DNA of 64,000 bases from Brevibacterium sp. 'Marine' (lineage in GTDB: Bacteria > Actinomycetota > Actinomycetes > Actinomycetales > Brevibacteriaceae), in contig NZ_CP051626.1 of the NCBI RefSeq assembly GCF_012844365.1, positions 310,001 through 374,000 of the forward strand. Direction: 5' to 3'. Of this stretch, positions 25,518-35,216 are shown piece after piece. Under the pieces are notes generated by a model that did no database searches, was not told where the DNA came from, and saw nothing but the letters and a program-made list of their open reading frames with translations. Position 1 is the stretch's first letter. The number at the start of each line of letters is the position of its first letter. A program made the translations under genes and the position numbers.

Positions 25518-26669
25518 TCAGAGCCCGAGGTCGCGGCCGACGATCTCCTTCATGATCTCCGTCGTGCCGCCGTAGATGGTGGTGATGCGCGAATCGAGAT
25601 AGTCCTGGGCGATGCGGTACTCCTTCATGTACCCGTAGCCGCCGTGCAGCTGGAGACAGCGTCCGACGATTTGGACGTACTGCTCGGTCGTCCAGAATTT
25701 TGCCGCCGCGGCATCGGCCGGACCGAGCGTGCCCTGGCAGTGTTCGAGGATCGCGGCGTCGATGTAGGCGCGGCTGGCGGCGGTTGCTGTCGTCATCTCG
25801 GCTAGCTCGAAGCGGGTGTTCTGGAATGTGCCGATGGGCCGACCGAATGCCTGTCGATCGGTGACATAGGTGCGGGTCCGCTCGAGGACTCCTTCGCTCG
25901 AGGCGACGGCGGCGAGGGCGATCGACAGGCGTTCCTGGGGCAGGTTCTGCATGAGTCCGAGGAACCCCGAGCCTTCGGCGCCGAGGAGGTTCGCCGCAGG
26001 TACGCGCACGTCCTCGAAGACCAGCTCGCTCGTGTCCTGGGCTGAGAGGCCGACCTTGTCGAGGTTCGTGCCGCGGGTGAATCCCGGGGTGTCGCCTTCG
26101 ACGACGAGCAGGCTGAGGCCCTTGTGCGGGTCCTCCGAGGTGCGCACCGCTGTGGCCACCAGGTCGGCGTTCTGGCCGTTGGAGATGAAGATCTTCGAGC
26201 CGTTGACGATGTAGTCGTCTCCGTCGCGCCGCGCGGTGGTGCGGATCGAAGCGAGATCGCTGCCGGTTCCGGGCTCTGTCATGGCGATGGCCGTGATGAG
26301 CTCGCCCGAGGCGATTCCCGGCAGCCACCGCTGTTTCTGTTCGTCATTCGTCAGGTCGGTGAAGTAGGGGATGGTGATGTCGTTGGAGAGCGCGATGCAC
26401 CCCATGCCGCTGGAGACCGGGTTGCGGGCGAGCTCTTCGCTCATGATTGCGTTGAAGCGGAAGTCCTCGTTTCCTCCGCCCCCGAACTCCTCGGGCACGC
26501 CGAAGCCGAGGATGCCGGCCTCCGCCGCGGCGGTGAATAGGGAGCGGTCGACCTGTCCCTCGTCGTCCCAACGCGCTGCGTTGTCAGCGACGTTGCGTTC
26601 GACGAATTCGCGGACGAGGCTGCGGAACTGCTCGTGAGTGTCATCGTAGAGGGTGCGCTTGAGTGCCAT
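25518..26669 (-). CDS. Acyl-CoA dehydrogenase, IVD/LCAD type
   Basis: 383 residues, full length, FAD enzyme of beta-oxidation. Signature regions AIAMTEPGTGSDLASI and LHGGYGYMKEY are present. In the C-terminal motif the usual catalytic Glu is replaced by Gly367 (IYGGTTE), while Glu246 in LPQERLS sits where isovaleryl-CoA and long-chain dehydrogenases carry their base. The substrate is therefore likely branched or long-chain rather than short-chain (inference). Its upstream region carries the same TetR-like site as the ligase. Confidence 0.9.
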   Translation of the reverse strand: MALKRTLYDDTHEQFRSLVREFVERNVADNAARWDDEGQVDRSLFTAAAEAGILGFGVPEEFGGGGNEDFRFNAIMSEELARNPVSSGMGCIALSNDITIPYFTDLTNDEQKQRWLPGIASGELITAIAMTEPGTGSDLASIRTTARRDGDDYIVNGSKIFISNGQNADLVATAVRTSEDPHKGLSLLVVEGDTPGFTRGTNLDKVGLSAQDTSELVFEDVRVPAANLLGAEGSGFLGLMQNLPQERLSIALAAVASSEGVLERTRTYVTDRQAFGRPIGTFQNTRFELAEMTTATAASRAYIDAAILEHCQGTLGPADAAAAKFWTTEQYVQIVGRCLQLHGGYGYMKEYRIAQDYLDSRITTIYGGTTEIMKEIVGRDLGL

Positions 26670-26704
26670 GGGAGACGACCTTTCTTCGCGTCGTTGCGAA
26701 CCAG

Positions 26705-26724
26705 TTTCTACTCTACATTAGAAA
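26705..26724. promoter_or_regulatory. TetR operator candidate before the acyl-CoA dehydrogenase
   Basis: TTTCTA-N8-TAGAAA, perfect 6-base arms, 36 bases upstream of the dehydrogenase start; continues into AATG. It matches the site at 24777-24802 at conserved spacing (TTTCTA, then ATT and AAATG). Confidence 0.5.
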
Positions 26725-26777
26725 ATGCCGATGAGGCAGAGGGGGTCGACGCGATCGGGGAGAGCGCCCGGCTGTGC

Positions 26778-27806
26778 TCACTCCCGCCCGGAGCTGATCC
26801 ACCTCAGATTGTCGACGATGTTGCGTCCGCCCTCGACGAGGGTGCGGATCTCATCGAGTCGCTGCATGTCCTCGGGTTCGAGCCGCAGGTCGAGCGCGCC
26901 GAGGTTCTCCATGCTGCGTTCGGGCTTGCGCGACCCGGGAATCGGCACTGCACTGACTCCCATTTCTGTCGCCCGATTGAGGAGCCAGGCCAGCGCGACC
27001 TGAGCGTTGGTCGCATGGTGGCGGTCGGCCACCTCGGCGACGATGGAGACGATCCGCTGGTTGGCATCCCACGCCTCAACCATGCGTGCGGTCCCGCCGC
27101 GGACATCGCCGGCCACCTGGTCCTTCGTCAGGGTGCCGGTGAGGAAGCCGCGACCCAGCGGGCTGTACGGGACGAACCCGATCCCGAGTTCGGCGCAGGC
27201 AGGCACCACGTGGTCTTCGACGTCACGCGACCACAGGCTCCATTCGGACTGGACGGCGGTGATCGGGTGGATCGCATGTGCGCGGCGCAGCTCGTCCGCG
27301 GTGACCTCGGACAGGCCAATGTGCGCGACCTTGCCGGCCGTGCCCAGCTCGGCCATCGCCCCGACCGTGTCCTCGATGGGAACGTCGGGATCCGGCCGGT
27401 GCAGATAGTAGAGATCGATCGAATCCACGCCGAGGCGGCGCAGCGAAGCATCGCACGCTTCGTGTGCGTATTCGGGCCGTCCGTCGGTGCGTTTCGTCGA
27501 TCCGTCGGTCAGCGTTCGCAGTGCGGTGATGCCGAATTTCGTGGCGAGCTGGACCTCATCGCGTCGCTTGGCGAGGAACGGAGCAAGCATCTCCTCGTTG
27601 GTCCCGGCCGGGCCGGTGGTGCCGTCGCGGGGTTCGCCGTAGACGTCGGCGGTGTCGAGCAGGGTGATGCCGGCATCCACGACCTTGCCGAGTGTGGCGC
27701 GGGCCCCGCCGTCGGTGGTGCCGCCGTAGACGTGGGACAGGGCCATGCAGCCGAAGCCGATGGGTGAGACCTCGAGGTCGCCGAGGCGGTTGGGTGTGTT
27801 GGTCAT
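26778..27806 (-). CDS. Aldo/keto reductase
   Basis: 342 residues. The catalytic tetrad residues are visible: Asp51 and Tyr56 in LLDTADVYGEP, Lys90 in ATKFG, His136 in YYLHRPDPD. The C-terminal cofactor site IPGSRKPERSMENLGAL is typical of the subfamily that includes pyridoxal reductase-like and stress-induced enzymes. It uses NADPH to reduce aldehydes. The 249-base gap to the TRAP genes contains TAGCG-TCAA-CGCTA (27853-27866) near a possible TTGACT (27891-27886), which may be its regulated promoter. Confidence 0.88.
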   Translation of the reverse strand: MTNTPNRLGDLEVSPIGFGCMALSHVYGGTTDGGARATLGKVVDAGITLLDTADVYGEPRDGTTGPAGTNEEMLAPFLAKRRDEVQLATKFGITALRTLTDGSTKRTDGRPEYAHEACDASLRRLGVDSIDLYYLHRPDPDVPIEDTVGAMAELGTAGKVAHIGLSEVTADELRRAHAIHPITAVQSEWSLWSRDVEDHVVPACAELGIGFVPYSPLGRGFLTGTLTKDQVAGDVRGGTARMVEAWDANQRIVSIVAEVADRHHATNAQVALAWLLNRATEMGVSAVPIPGSRKPERSMENLGALDLRLEPEDMQRLDEIRTLVEGGRNIVDNLRWISSGRE

Positions 27807-28021
27807 GAGTGGTGTCCTTTCCGTCAGGTTGGGACGCGGGTGGCGTCGGCTATAGCGTCAACGCTAGAACCTCGAATGCAGTCGAAGTCAATGGTTTATC
27901 CTCGTTCATCGAAGGTGAGAGGGACTGCGGAGGCTCAAAGGAAACGAGTCGGCCCCCGCCTGCCTGCGCGGAACCGTTACTCGATTCCGTTCAAGCGAGG
28001 CGAGGGCCCACTCTAATCGCG

Positions 28022-28040
28022 GCCCGCTGACGATGCGGGC
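28022..28040 (-). terminator. Terminator of the dctPQM operon
   Basis: GCCCGC and GCGGGC form a perfect 6-pair stem with a 7-base loop, 15 bases beyond the dctM stop on the minus strand. A second, larger foldback (arms 27951-27961 and 27998-28008, 10 of 11 paired) lies further downstream and may reinforce termination. Confidence 0.5.
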
Positions 28041-28055
28041 TTGTGATCTTCGCGC

Positions 28056-29342
28056 CTAGCCTCCCACGAACGCCGTAGAGAAGAACGGCACGAAGGTGAC
28101 CAGCGCGAGTGCCGCCAGCAGCACCAGCGCACTCGGCAATGCGGCCTTCGCCACCCCGACGACGCTCATACCGGACATGCCTGACGCGACGAAGAGATTG
28201 AGTCCGAGCGGCGGTGTGATCATGCCGATCTCGAGATTCATCACCACGATGATGCCGAAGTGGATCGGGTCGATGCCCAGCTCCATCGCGATCGGCAGCA
28301 GGATCGGGGCGAGGATGAGGATCGCCGACGACGTCTCCATCACGCAGCCCACGAAAAGCAGCAGAATGTTGACGAGGATGAGGAACTGCCACGGCTGCAG
28401 GTCCCATTCGGTGATCGTCGTTGAGATCTGACCCGGGATCCGCTCGCTGGCGAGAACGAAGGTGAAGAGGATGCCGTTGGCGATGATGAACATAACCATC
28501 GCCGACGTCTTCACCGACGCAAGTGTGACCTCCCACAGCTGCGAGAACTTGATCTCACGGTAGATGAGAAGTGATACGACCAGCGAATACGCGACGGCGA
28601 CTGCGGCCGCCTCGGTGGGAGTGAACCAGCCGGAGTAGATGCCGCCGAGGACGAGGAACGGCAGAGCGAGCGCGAGGATCGCATCCCGGAACGCCTTCCA
28701 CTTGTCCTTGTTCGACATCCGGAACCCGACCCCGGCATGACCGTAGCCTTTCTTCCAGGCGACGAAGACGGCCATGCCCAGCAGCATCACCCCGGCGACG
28801 ATGCCTGGCAGGACCCCAGCGATGAAGAGGTCGCCGATGTTCTGCTCGGTGGCGATGCCGAAGACGATGAGCGGAATCGATGGAGGGATGAGGATGCCCA
28901 ATGACCCCGAGGTGGCGACGAGACCAGTGGAGAATTCCTTCGGGTACCCGTTCTTCACCATCGCCGGAATCATCAGCGCACCGACAGCGACGACTGTGGC
29001 CGGTGAGGATCCGGAGACCGCAGCGAAGAATACGCAGGCAAGAACGGTGGTAATGGCCATGCCACCGCGCAGGTGCCCGACCATGGCCGCACCGAAATCA
29101 GTCAGTCGACGGGAGATCCCACCGCGAGACATGATGTTCGCCGCGAGGATGAAGAATGGGATCGCCATGAGCGGGAATGAGTTCAGGGCGTTGAACAGGC
29201 GTTCCGAGACCTGGGTCATCGGAATGAGAGTGAAATAGTAGAAATAGACGAGGCTGGTCAGACCCAATGCGACCGCGATCGGTGCCGAGGTGACGAGCAG
29301 CGCGATGAGGACGACGACGAGGACGATGGTGGCTTCGAACAT
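28056..29342 (-). CDS. dctM: TRAP transporter large permease subunit DctM
   Basis: 428 residues with about twelve helices and the DctM motifs FFILAANIMSRGG, AVSGSSPATVVAVGALMIPAM, GSLGILIPPSIPLI and ITPPLGLNLFVASG. Large subunits form the Na+-driven translocation path. Its ATG overlaps the dctQ stop by one base (TGATG), so the two subunits are translated together. Third gene of the dctPQM operon, beside the C5-dicarboxylate enzyme operon and the GntR regulator. Confidence 0.93.
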   Translation of the reverse strand: MFEATIVLVVVLIALLVTSAPIAVALGLTSLVYFYYFTLIPMTQVSERLFNALNSFPLMAIPFFILAANIMSRGGISRRLTDFGAAMVGHLRGGMAITTVLACVFFAAVSGSSPATVVAVGALMIPAMVKNGYPKEFSTGLVATSGSLGILIPPSIPLIVFGIATEQNIGDLFIAGVLPGIVAGVMLLGMAVFVAWKKGYGHAGVGFRMSNKDKWKAFRDAILALALPFLVLGGIYSGWFTPTEAAAVAVAYSLVVSLLIYREIKFSQLWEVTLASVKTSAMVMFIIANGILFTFVLASERIPGQISTTITEWDLQPWQFLILVNILLLFVGCVMETSSAILILAPILLPIAMELGIDPIHFGIIVVMNLEIGMITPPLGLNLFVASGMSGMSVVGVAKAALPSALVLLAALALVTFVPFFSTAFVGG

Positions 29343-29983
29343 CAGCGATCGTCTCCCTTCTCGTCCGTTTCGCCATCGCCGAGGCGGTCGCCCCCGTCGT
29401 TACCGTCCGCTCGGTTCGCGCGGTCGCGTCCGTCCTCGACGATCGCGATGTCCTCGACGGCGATACCCACCGCGGCGGCCTCCTCGGCCAGCACATCCTT
29501 GTCGAGCTCGGCCGCGGGAGTGCGCAGAGCTCGGACGGTCATCTCGGCGGCTCGGATGAAGAACAGAGTCATGCCTACGGCCAGCGAGAGTTCGACGACC
29601 CACAGCGGCAGCTTGAGCGCTGGGGTGATCGTCGTCCGTGAGAACGGCTCAGTGATGAGTGCCCACGACAGGTAGGCGATGAAGCCCGCGTATACCAGCG
29701 TGGCCAACCCGCCCAGGACGACGAAGAATTTCTTCGCTTTGCCCTTGAGCAGCGTCGGCATGATGTCGACGGCTACGTGATCGTTGTGGCGCAGGGCGAC
29801 CACCGCGCCGAAGAATGTCGAGAAGATGATGAGGTAGATGACCGCCTCTTCGGACCAGAAGAGTACGTCACCGGTGATGTTGCGCAGAAGTACGGCGAAG
29901 ACTGCCAAGGCGGTGGCCGCGATGAGGCAGCCGCCGGCGAGGACGTTTTCGACCTTGCTGAGGTACTTGTCGATGATGTTCAT
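29342..29983 (-). CDS. dctQ: TRAP transporter small permease subunit DctQ
   Basis: 213 residues with four helices in the first 160 residues (CLIAATALAVFAVLLRNIT, AVIYLIIFSTFFGAVVALRHNDHVAVDI, FVVLGGLATLVYAGFIAYLSWALI, LWVVELSLAVGMTLFFIRAAEM). This is the standard DctQ layout. The RHNDHVAVD motif is conserved in the family. The C-terminal 55 residues are an unusually long acidic and Asp/Arg-rich cytoplasmic tail. Two bases separate it from dctP and one base overlaps dctM. Confidence 0.92.
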   Translation of the reverse strand: MNIIDKYLSKVENVLAGGCLIAATALAVFAVLLRNITGDVLFWSEEAVIYLIIFSTFFGAVVALRHNDHVAVDIMPTLLKGKAKKFFVVLGGLATLVYAGFIAYLSWALITEPFSRTTITPALKLPLWVVELSLAVGMTLFFIRAAEMTVRALRTPAAELDKDVLAEEAAAVGIAVEDIAIVEDGRDRANRADGNDGGDRLGDGETDEKGDDR

Positions 29984-29985
29984 CC

Positions 29986-31029
29986 TCAGCCTTTCTTCTC
30001 GTTGCGTTCAAGGAGTTCGTCGACGACCTCAGGGCCGATGACATCGCGGTACTTCTCGTATTCGGACGGCACGACCATGTCCTTGAAGGCTTGGCGCTCT
30101 TCCTTGCTCGGGATGACGATCTCTGTGCCGCCGGATTCCTCGATGGCTTTCTTCGCCTCGGCGTTGACCTTCTGTGCCTCTTTGCGGTTGAACTTGCTGG
30201 CCTCATTTGCGGCTTCGTCGACTGCGGCCTGCAGGTCGTCGGGCAGTTCGTCGTACCAGCGCTTGTTCACTGTGAGGATGTAGCCGATGTAACCGTGGTT
30301 GAGTTCGGTCACGTATTTCTGGACGGTGTGCATGTTCTGCGACTCGATGTTCGAGTAGGTGTTCTCGCCGCCATCGATGAGTCCCTGCTGCAGTCCGCTG
30401 TAGACCTCGGCGAATGCGAGCGGAGTCGGAACCCCACCCCAGGTCTCGAATTGAGTGCGCAGTACGTCGGAGGGCTGGATACGGTATTTCTTGCCCTTCA
30501 TATCCTCGGGCGCCAGCGTCTTGTTGTTCGAGTGGATCTGCTTCATCCCCGAGTCCCACAGACCGAGGACTTTGAGCCCGTTGGCCTCGAGGTCTGGATT
30601 TGCGTAGATGGCTTTGCCGATCTCCGTGTCGGGACTGGCGACCTCGGGGATTTCGTCCGGGTCGTCGAAGATGAAGGGCAGATCGAGGACCTGCAGGCTC
30701 GGGGCGATCGTCGTGAACTTCGCGCTCGCCGGGGCCAGCATCTGGACGGCATTGGACTGGATGGCCTGCATCTCGTCCTTGTCGCCGTAGAGCTCCGAGT
30801 TCGGGAAGACCTCGACCTCAATGCGGCCACCGGACTTCTCCTCGACCTGTTCGGCGAAGAAGTCGGCGGCCAGTCCCTTCGGTGTGCCCACCGAGGTGAC
30901 ATGCGCGAAGCGCAGTTCGAACTTCTGTTGATCTCCGCTGCGCGCAGGATTGCATCCGCTCAGCAGCAGGAGACTTATCGAGAGGCCCGCGATGAGCGGT
31001 TTCCACCTCGGTCGTCTCATTGACGTCAT
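29986..31029 (-). CDS. dctP: TRAP solute-binding lipoprotein DctP
   Basis: 347 residues from ATG 31029, chosen because GGAG lies six bases before it (an ATG three codons later is too far). A lipoprotein signal with LLLLSGCNPAR ends at the lipidated Cys. The mature protein has DctP features: FAHVTSVGTPKGLAADFFAEQVEEKSGG, and the segment WGGVPTPLAFAEVYSGLQQGLIDGGENTYSNIE, which contains the carboxylate-binding region. DctP proteins capture C4- to C5-dicarboxylates and related acids. Promoter-distal sites at 31186-31218 suggest control by the adjacent GntR regulator. Confidence 0.92.
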   Translation of the reverse strand: MTSMRRPRWKPLIAGLSISLLLLSGCNPARSGDQQKFELRFAHVTSVGTPKGLAADFFAEQVEEKSGGRIEVEVFPNSELYGDKDEMQAIQSNAVQMLAPASAKFTTIAPSLQVLDLPFIFDDPDEIPEVASPDTEIGKAIYANPDLEANGLKVLGLWDSGMKQIHSNNKTLAPEDMKGKKYRIQPSDVLRTQFETWGGVPTPLAFAEVYSGLQQGLIDGGENTYSNIESQNMHTVQKYVTELNHGYIGYILTVNKRWYDELPDDLQAAVDEAANEASKFNRKEAQKVNAEAKKAIEESGGTEIVIPSKEERQAFKDMVVPSEYEKYRDVIGPEVVDELLERNEKKG

Positions 31030-31185
31030 CGTCAGCTCCAGTCAGGTTGGCTAGGGGCGATGCCGATCGAGAGCGTGCGGACGAGTCTGCCCTCAACGAC
31101 GGCTGGTCATTGCCGGGTGGAGAGTTCGTGCCGAGTCAGGTTCTCGATCGACCGTTCACGAGCCTAGAGGACTTTTCGCTGATTT

Positions 31186-31218
31186 CCAATATGATTGGCA
31201 AAAGAATGCATTATTTGC
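31186..31218. promoter_or_regulatory. GntR operator site upstream of dctPQM
   Basis: The 14-base sequence AAAGAATGCATTAT (31201-31214) recurs exactly at 32120-32133 upstream of the CoA-transferase operon. It contains the palindrome AATGCATT, is flanked here by GGCAAA/TTTGCC, and lies beside CCAAT-ATG-ATTGG (31186-31198). The 317-base dctP-gntR gap holds no gene that I can support. Confidence 0.6.
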
Positions 31219-31346
31219 CGTCAGATGAGTTCCCGGACGGGGTCGTTGGCGAGTTTGCAGGCGATGGTGTGGGCGCGAATAGCTGAAACTCGCGGAGGGG
31301 AGGCGCCTTCAGTTCGCGTCGACGTGCCCGGTCCGTGCCGAAGCAG

Positions 31347-32045
31347 TCAGTCCGTGTCGAAGTCGAAGGGGTCGGAGACTGCCTGACCGGTCGTCGACTC
31401 GGCCAGGCGAAGGAAGCCGTTCGTGATGTGGTCGCCGAGGTGGCGCGCCGCCGCGTCCGGATCGACGTCGCGCACGGCGTCGACGATCGACTGATGTTCG
31501 GCGTGCACCTGGTCAAGTCGCTCGGGGCTGTCGAGGGTGAGGTCCCACGGGAACGCTCGCCAGCGTGCAGCGATGTCGTCGCGGAGCGCGGGCATTCCAC
31601 AGCGGTCGTAGAAGAAGAAGTGGAACTCCTCGTTGCGAGTGTTGCGTCCCAGAGAATCACCGTCGGCGCTCGCCTCGTCAAGAGCCTCGAGCAGGCGCTC
31701 GGCCTGGCGCAGCTCGTGTCGAGAGATCCGTGTGGTCGCACGAGCGATGGCGAAGGTCTCGGTGAGCTTTCGGGTGACGAAGAGAGACTTGAGGCGGTCG
31801 ACGTCGACGCCGGCGACGCGGACCCCGCGGTGAGCTTCGGAGGTGACGAGACCCTCGGCTTCGAGGATTCGCAGAGCCTCGCGGACAGGGGTGATGGAGG
31901 CATTGAACCATTCGGCGACCTGATCCTGTCGCAGTCGTTCGCCGCGATCGAGCTCGCGGGAGAGGATCTTGCGTCGCAGGCCGAGGACGATGACGTCCCG
32001 CTTGGTCGATGCCGACTCCTGATCCACCCGATGCCTTTCGTTCAT
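31347..32045 (-). CDS. GntR family regulator, FCD (FadR-type) subfamily
   Basis: 232 residues. The N-terminal winged helix (about 18-85) has LRRKILSRELDRGERLRQDQVAEWF and SITPVREALRILEAEGLV, the standard GntR helix-turn-helix. The C-terminal all-helical FCD domain (about 95-215) has the pattern NEEFHFFFYDRCGMPAL and HAEHQSIVDAV, with Asp/His residues that coordinate a metal and bind carboxylic acid ligands in this subfamily. It is placed between the transporter and the enzyme operon and divergent from the latter. A dicarboxylate inducer is inferred. Confidence 0.9.
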   Translation of the reverse strand: MNERHRVDQESASTKRDVIVLGLRRKILSRELDRGERLRQDQVAEWFNASITPVREALRILEAEGLVTSEAHRGVRVAGVDVDRLKSLFVTRKLTETFAIARATTRISRHELRQAERLLEALDEASADGDSLGRNTRNEEFHFFFYDRCGMPALRDDIAARWRAFPWDLTLDSPERLDQVHAEHQSIVDAVRDVDPDAAARHLGDHITNGFLRLAESTTGQAVSDPFDFDTD

Positions 32046-32118
32046 ACGTCACCCGCTGTCGGGGCATCCTTTCATGTCTCGGTGGCCCCAGTCTACAGGC
32101 TCAGGCATCAGCCGAGAT

Positions 32119-32137
32119 CAAAGAATGCATTATCTGT
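32119..32137. promoter_or_regulatory. GntR operator site before the CoA-transferase operon
   Basis: CAAAGAATGCATTATCTG carries the same 14 bases as the site before dctP. It lies in the divergent gap (32046-32190), 54 bases from the CoA-transferase start and 75 from the gntR start, so one site could control both the regulator and the operon. Confidence 0.6.
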
Positions 32138-32190
32138 GAAGATATGTATGATGTGGATGTCAACGTTTCACACCTCGTCGTGGAGGGCCG

Positions 32191-33432
32191 ATGGCCACTG
32201 CTGCACCGACGTCCGTACCGAGCCCCGTGGGCCAGGACGACGCAACCGCCTCACACCTGCCGCTGACCGGCATCACTGTCGTAAGCTGCGAACAGGCAGT
32301 CGCTGCCCCGTTCGCCTCACGCCAGCTGGCGGACCTCGGAGCCCGGGTCATCAAGATCGAACGCCCCGGGGTCGGTGACTTCGCCCGCGGATACGACACG
32401 ACGGTCAACGGACTCTCGAGCCATTTCGTGTGGATCAACCGCAACAAGGAGAGCCTGGCGCTCGATCTCAAGAGCCCCGACGGGCTCAAGATCCTCCATG
32501 AGCTCATCGCCTCGGCGGATGTCTTCATCCAGAATTTCGCCCCCGGCGCGGCAGAGAGACTCGGCCTTGGCGCCGACGAGCTCCGTTCGATCAACCCTCG
32601 GCTGATCCACGCCTCGATCTCCGGATACGGAACGGACGGGCCGTACAAAGACGCAAAAGCCTACGATGCACTCGTGCAGGCCGAAGCAGGACTGGTCTCC
32701 GTGACCGGAACAGAGGAGTTCCCCGCGAAGACGGGAATCTCGACGGCAGACATCGCCGCGGGAATGTACACGTACTCCGGTATCCTCACCGCTCTGTACA
32801 ACCGCGAGCGCACGGGTGAAGGAGCCACCCTGTCGACGAGCCTCTTCGACTCCCTCGTCGAATGGATGGGCTACCCCCTCTACTTCACCCGCTACGGCGG
32901 CACCCGCCCCACCCGCGCCGGCACCTCCCATGCCGCCATTGCCCCCTACGGTGCGTTCACCTGCGGCGACGGCACTCAGATCATGCTCGCGATCCAGAAT
33001 GAACGCGAATGGGAACGCTTCGCCACCCAAGTACTAGACCGTCCCGATATGGTCACCGACGAACGCTTCGACCGCGCCGCGCACCGCTATGCGCACCGAC
33101 ACGAACTCCAAGAGATCATCGAACGAGCCTTCTCTGCGCTCACCGGCGAGGCCTGCGACGCCCTGCTCGAACAGGCAGCGGTCGCCCACTCGAGGCAGCG
33201 CGATATGAGCGAGATCGCCGACCATCCGCAGCTGACCGAACGCCATCGCTGGCACGAGGTCGAGACCCCCGCCGGGCCGATCTCCATGCTCGCACCACCG
33301 GTCGAGATGTCCGGGGTGGGCAATCGCATGGACCCGATCCCAGCGGTGGGGCAGAATTCGGAGTCCATCCTCGGCGAGCTGGGGATGAATGCCGAGACGA
33401 TCGGCGAACTGCGCAACAACGGGGTGATCTGA
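32191..33432 (+). CDS. Family III (CaiB/BaiF) CoA-transferase
   Basis: 413 residues from ATG 32191. Family III features: [47 protein letters not shown], and ISTADIAAG with Asp187 at the position expected for the catalytic Asp that forms the acyl anhydride and CoA thioester. Such enzymes move CoA from succinyl-CoA or another donor to a carboxylic acid. First gene of the six-gene operon; it probably activates the dicarboxylate brought in by DctPQM (mesaconate, itaconate or methylsuccinate; inference). The fumarase gene begins five bases after its stop. Confidence 0.9.
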   Translation: MATAAPTSVPSPVGQDDATASHLPLTGITVVSCEQAVAAPFASRQLADLGARVIKIERPGVGDFARGYDTTVNGLSSHFVWINRNKESLALDLKSPDGLKILHELIASADVFIQNFAPGAAERLGLGADELRSINPRLIHASISGYGTDGPYKDAKAYDALVQAEAGLVSVTGTEEFPAKTGISTADIAAGMYTYSGILTALYNRERTGEGATLSTSLFDSLVEWMGYPLYFTRYGGTRPTRAGTSHAAIAPYGAFTCGDGTQIMLAIQNEREWERFATQVLDRPDMVTDERFDRAAHRYAHRHELQEIIERAFSALTGEACDALLEQAAVAHSRQRDMSEIADHPQLTERHRWHEVETPAGPISMLAPPVEMSGVGNRMDPIPAVGQNSESILGELGMNAETIGELRNNGVI

Positions 33433-33437
33433 CGACG

Positions 33438-35180
33438 ATGAATGACGAACCCGCACACACGACCGACGGCGGGGCCGCCTCGGCGAGGGCCGACGACTTC
33501 GCCTACTCGCCTCTGCTGCCCACCGAGGGCGAAGGCTCGCGGATGCGCAGGCTCGACATCCGGGGAGTGGAGACGACCACCGCCGAGGTGGCCGGGACGT
33601 CGCGCACGTTCCTCACGGTGGCACCGGAGACCCTGTCCGACCTCGCCGAGGTGGCTTTCAAGGAGATCTCGCACTATCTGCGCACCGACCACCTGGCCAG
33701 CCTGCGCGCGATCATCGACGATCCGGAGGCCAGCGACAACGACGTCTATGTCGCCCTCGACTTGCTGCAGAACGCCGCGGTCTCGGCCGGCGAGATCCTG
33801 CCGATGTGCCAGGACACGGGCACGGCGATCGTCTCGGCCAAGCGCGGACCGAACGTGCTCACCGACGGCGATGATGCGCGGCATCTGTCGCGCGGAATCG
33901 GCCGCGCCTACGAGGAACTCAACCTCCGCTACTCGCAGCTGGCACCGACGAGCCTGTTCGACGAATCCAACACCGGCACCAACCTGCCCGCCCAGATCGA
34001 AGTGGGGTTGAGCCCCGTCGACGACTATGAGCTCCTGTTCATGGCCAAAGGCGGAGGCAGTGCGAACAAGTCCTTCCTCTATCAGGAGACGAAGGCCGTG
34101 CTCAACGAGTCGGCGATGCTCGACTTCCTCGCTGAGAAGATCTCCACCCTCGGCACCGCGGCCTGCCCTCCCTACCATCTGGCCGTCGTCATCGGCGGAC
34201 CCTCGGCGGAGTTCACGCTCAAGACTGCGAAGCTCGCCAGTGCCCACTACCTCGATGATCTTCCGGAGACCGGAGACGCCGCATTGGGCCACGGTTTCCG
34301 GGACAAGGAATTCGAGCAGACGGTCTTCGAACTCACTCAGAACCTCGGGTTCGGTGCACAGTTCGGCGGCAAGTACTTCTGCCACGATGTTCGCGTCGTC
34401 CGGCTGCCCCGGCACAACGGGTCACTGCCGATCGCGATCGCCGTGAGCTGCTCGGCCGACCGGCAGATCATCGCCCGGATCAACGCAGACGGTGTATTCA
34501 TCGAAGAGCTCGAACACGATCCGGCGAGGTTCCTGCCCGCGATGGGTCGCGTCGAGGAGATCGAATCCGGCAATGTCACCGCCATTGACCTCGACCGACC
34601 GATGCCGAGCCTGCAGGAACAGCTGTCCGAACTGTCCGTCGGTGATCGGGTGTCGCTGACGGGGACGGTCGTCGTCGCCCGCGACATCGTGCATGCGGAG
34701 CTGCGGGACCGCCTCGACGCTGGTGGGGAGCTTCCCGATTATTTCAAGGACCATCCGATCTACTATGCGGGGCCGGCGAAGACGCCCGAGGGGATGCCTT
34801 CGGGGTCGTTCGGTCCGACCACCTCGTCGCGGATGGACACGTATGTGCGGCGGTTCCAGGAGGCAGGTGGGTCGATGATCATGCTCGGCAAGGGCAATCG
34901 GTCCGCGCAGGTGAAGAACTCCTGTGCCGAATTCGGCGGCTTCTACCTCGGATCGATCGGCGGACCGGCAGCACGGTTGGCCCAGGACTGCATCACCTCG
35001 GTCGAGGTCCTCGATATGGAGGAGCTCGGGATGGAGGCGGTGTGGAGGATCCACGTCGAAGACTTTCCCGCGTTCATCATCACCGACGACAAGGGCAATG
35101 ACTTCTTCGACAGCACCGGTCCGCCGACGCTCGGCCTCGGCCGAACCCGCACGGTCCGCGACGGCACCCGATTGGACTGA
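33438..35180 (+). CDS. Class I (Fe-S) fumarate hydratase / mesaconase
   Basis: 580 residues from ATG 33438. The three [4Fe-4S] ligands of class I fumarases are visible: Cys124 in MCQDTGTA, Cys243 in TAACPPYH and Cys338 in AVSCSADR. The C-terminal beta domain follows ([20 protein letters not shown], then GPTTSSRMD and [10 protein letters not shown]). It hydrates fumarate to malate; some members also hydrate mesaconate to (S)-citramalate, which would fit this operon. It is translationally close to the CoA-transferase and 36 bases from the first dehydrogenase. Whether mesaconate is the true substrate is inference. Confidence 0.9.
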   Translation: MNDEPAHTTDGGAASARADDFAYSPLLPTEGEGSRMRRLDIRGVETTTAEVAGTSRTFLTVAPETLSDLAEVAFKEISHYLRTDHLASLRAIIDDPEASDNDVYVALDLLQNAAVSAGEILPMCQDTGTAIVSAKRGPNVLTDGDDARHLSRGIGRAYEELNLRYSQLAPTSLFDESNTGTNLPAQIEVGLSPVDDYELLFMAKGGGSANKSFLYQETKAVLNESAMLDFLAEKISTLGTAACPPYHLAVVIGGPSAEFTLKTAKLASAHYLDDLPETGDAALGHGFRDKEFEQTVFELTQNLGFGAQFGGKYFCHDVRVVRLPRHNGSLPIAIAVSCSADRQIIARINADGVFIEELEHDPARFLPAMGRVEEIESGNVTAIDLDRPMPSLQEQLSELSVGDRVSLTGTVVVARDIVHAELRDRLDAGGELPDYFKDHPIYYAGPAKTPEGMPSGSFGPTTSSRMDTYVRRFQEAGGSMIMLGKGNRSAQVKNSCAEFGGFYLGSIGGPAARLAQDCITSVEVLDMEELGMEAVWRIHVEDFPAFIITDDKGNDFFDSTGPPTLGLGRTRTVRDGTRLD

Positions 35181-35216
35181 ACTTTCCGAAATGACGAACG
35201 AACAGAGGACTTCACG

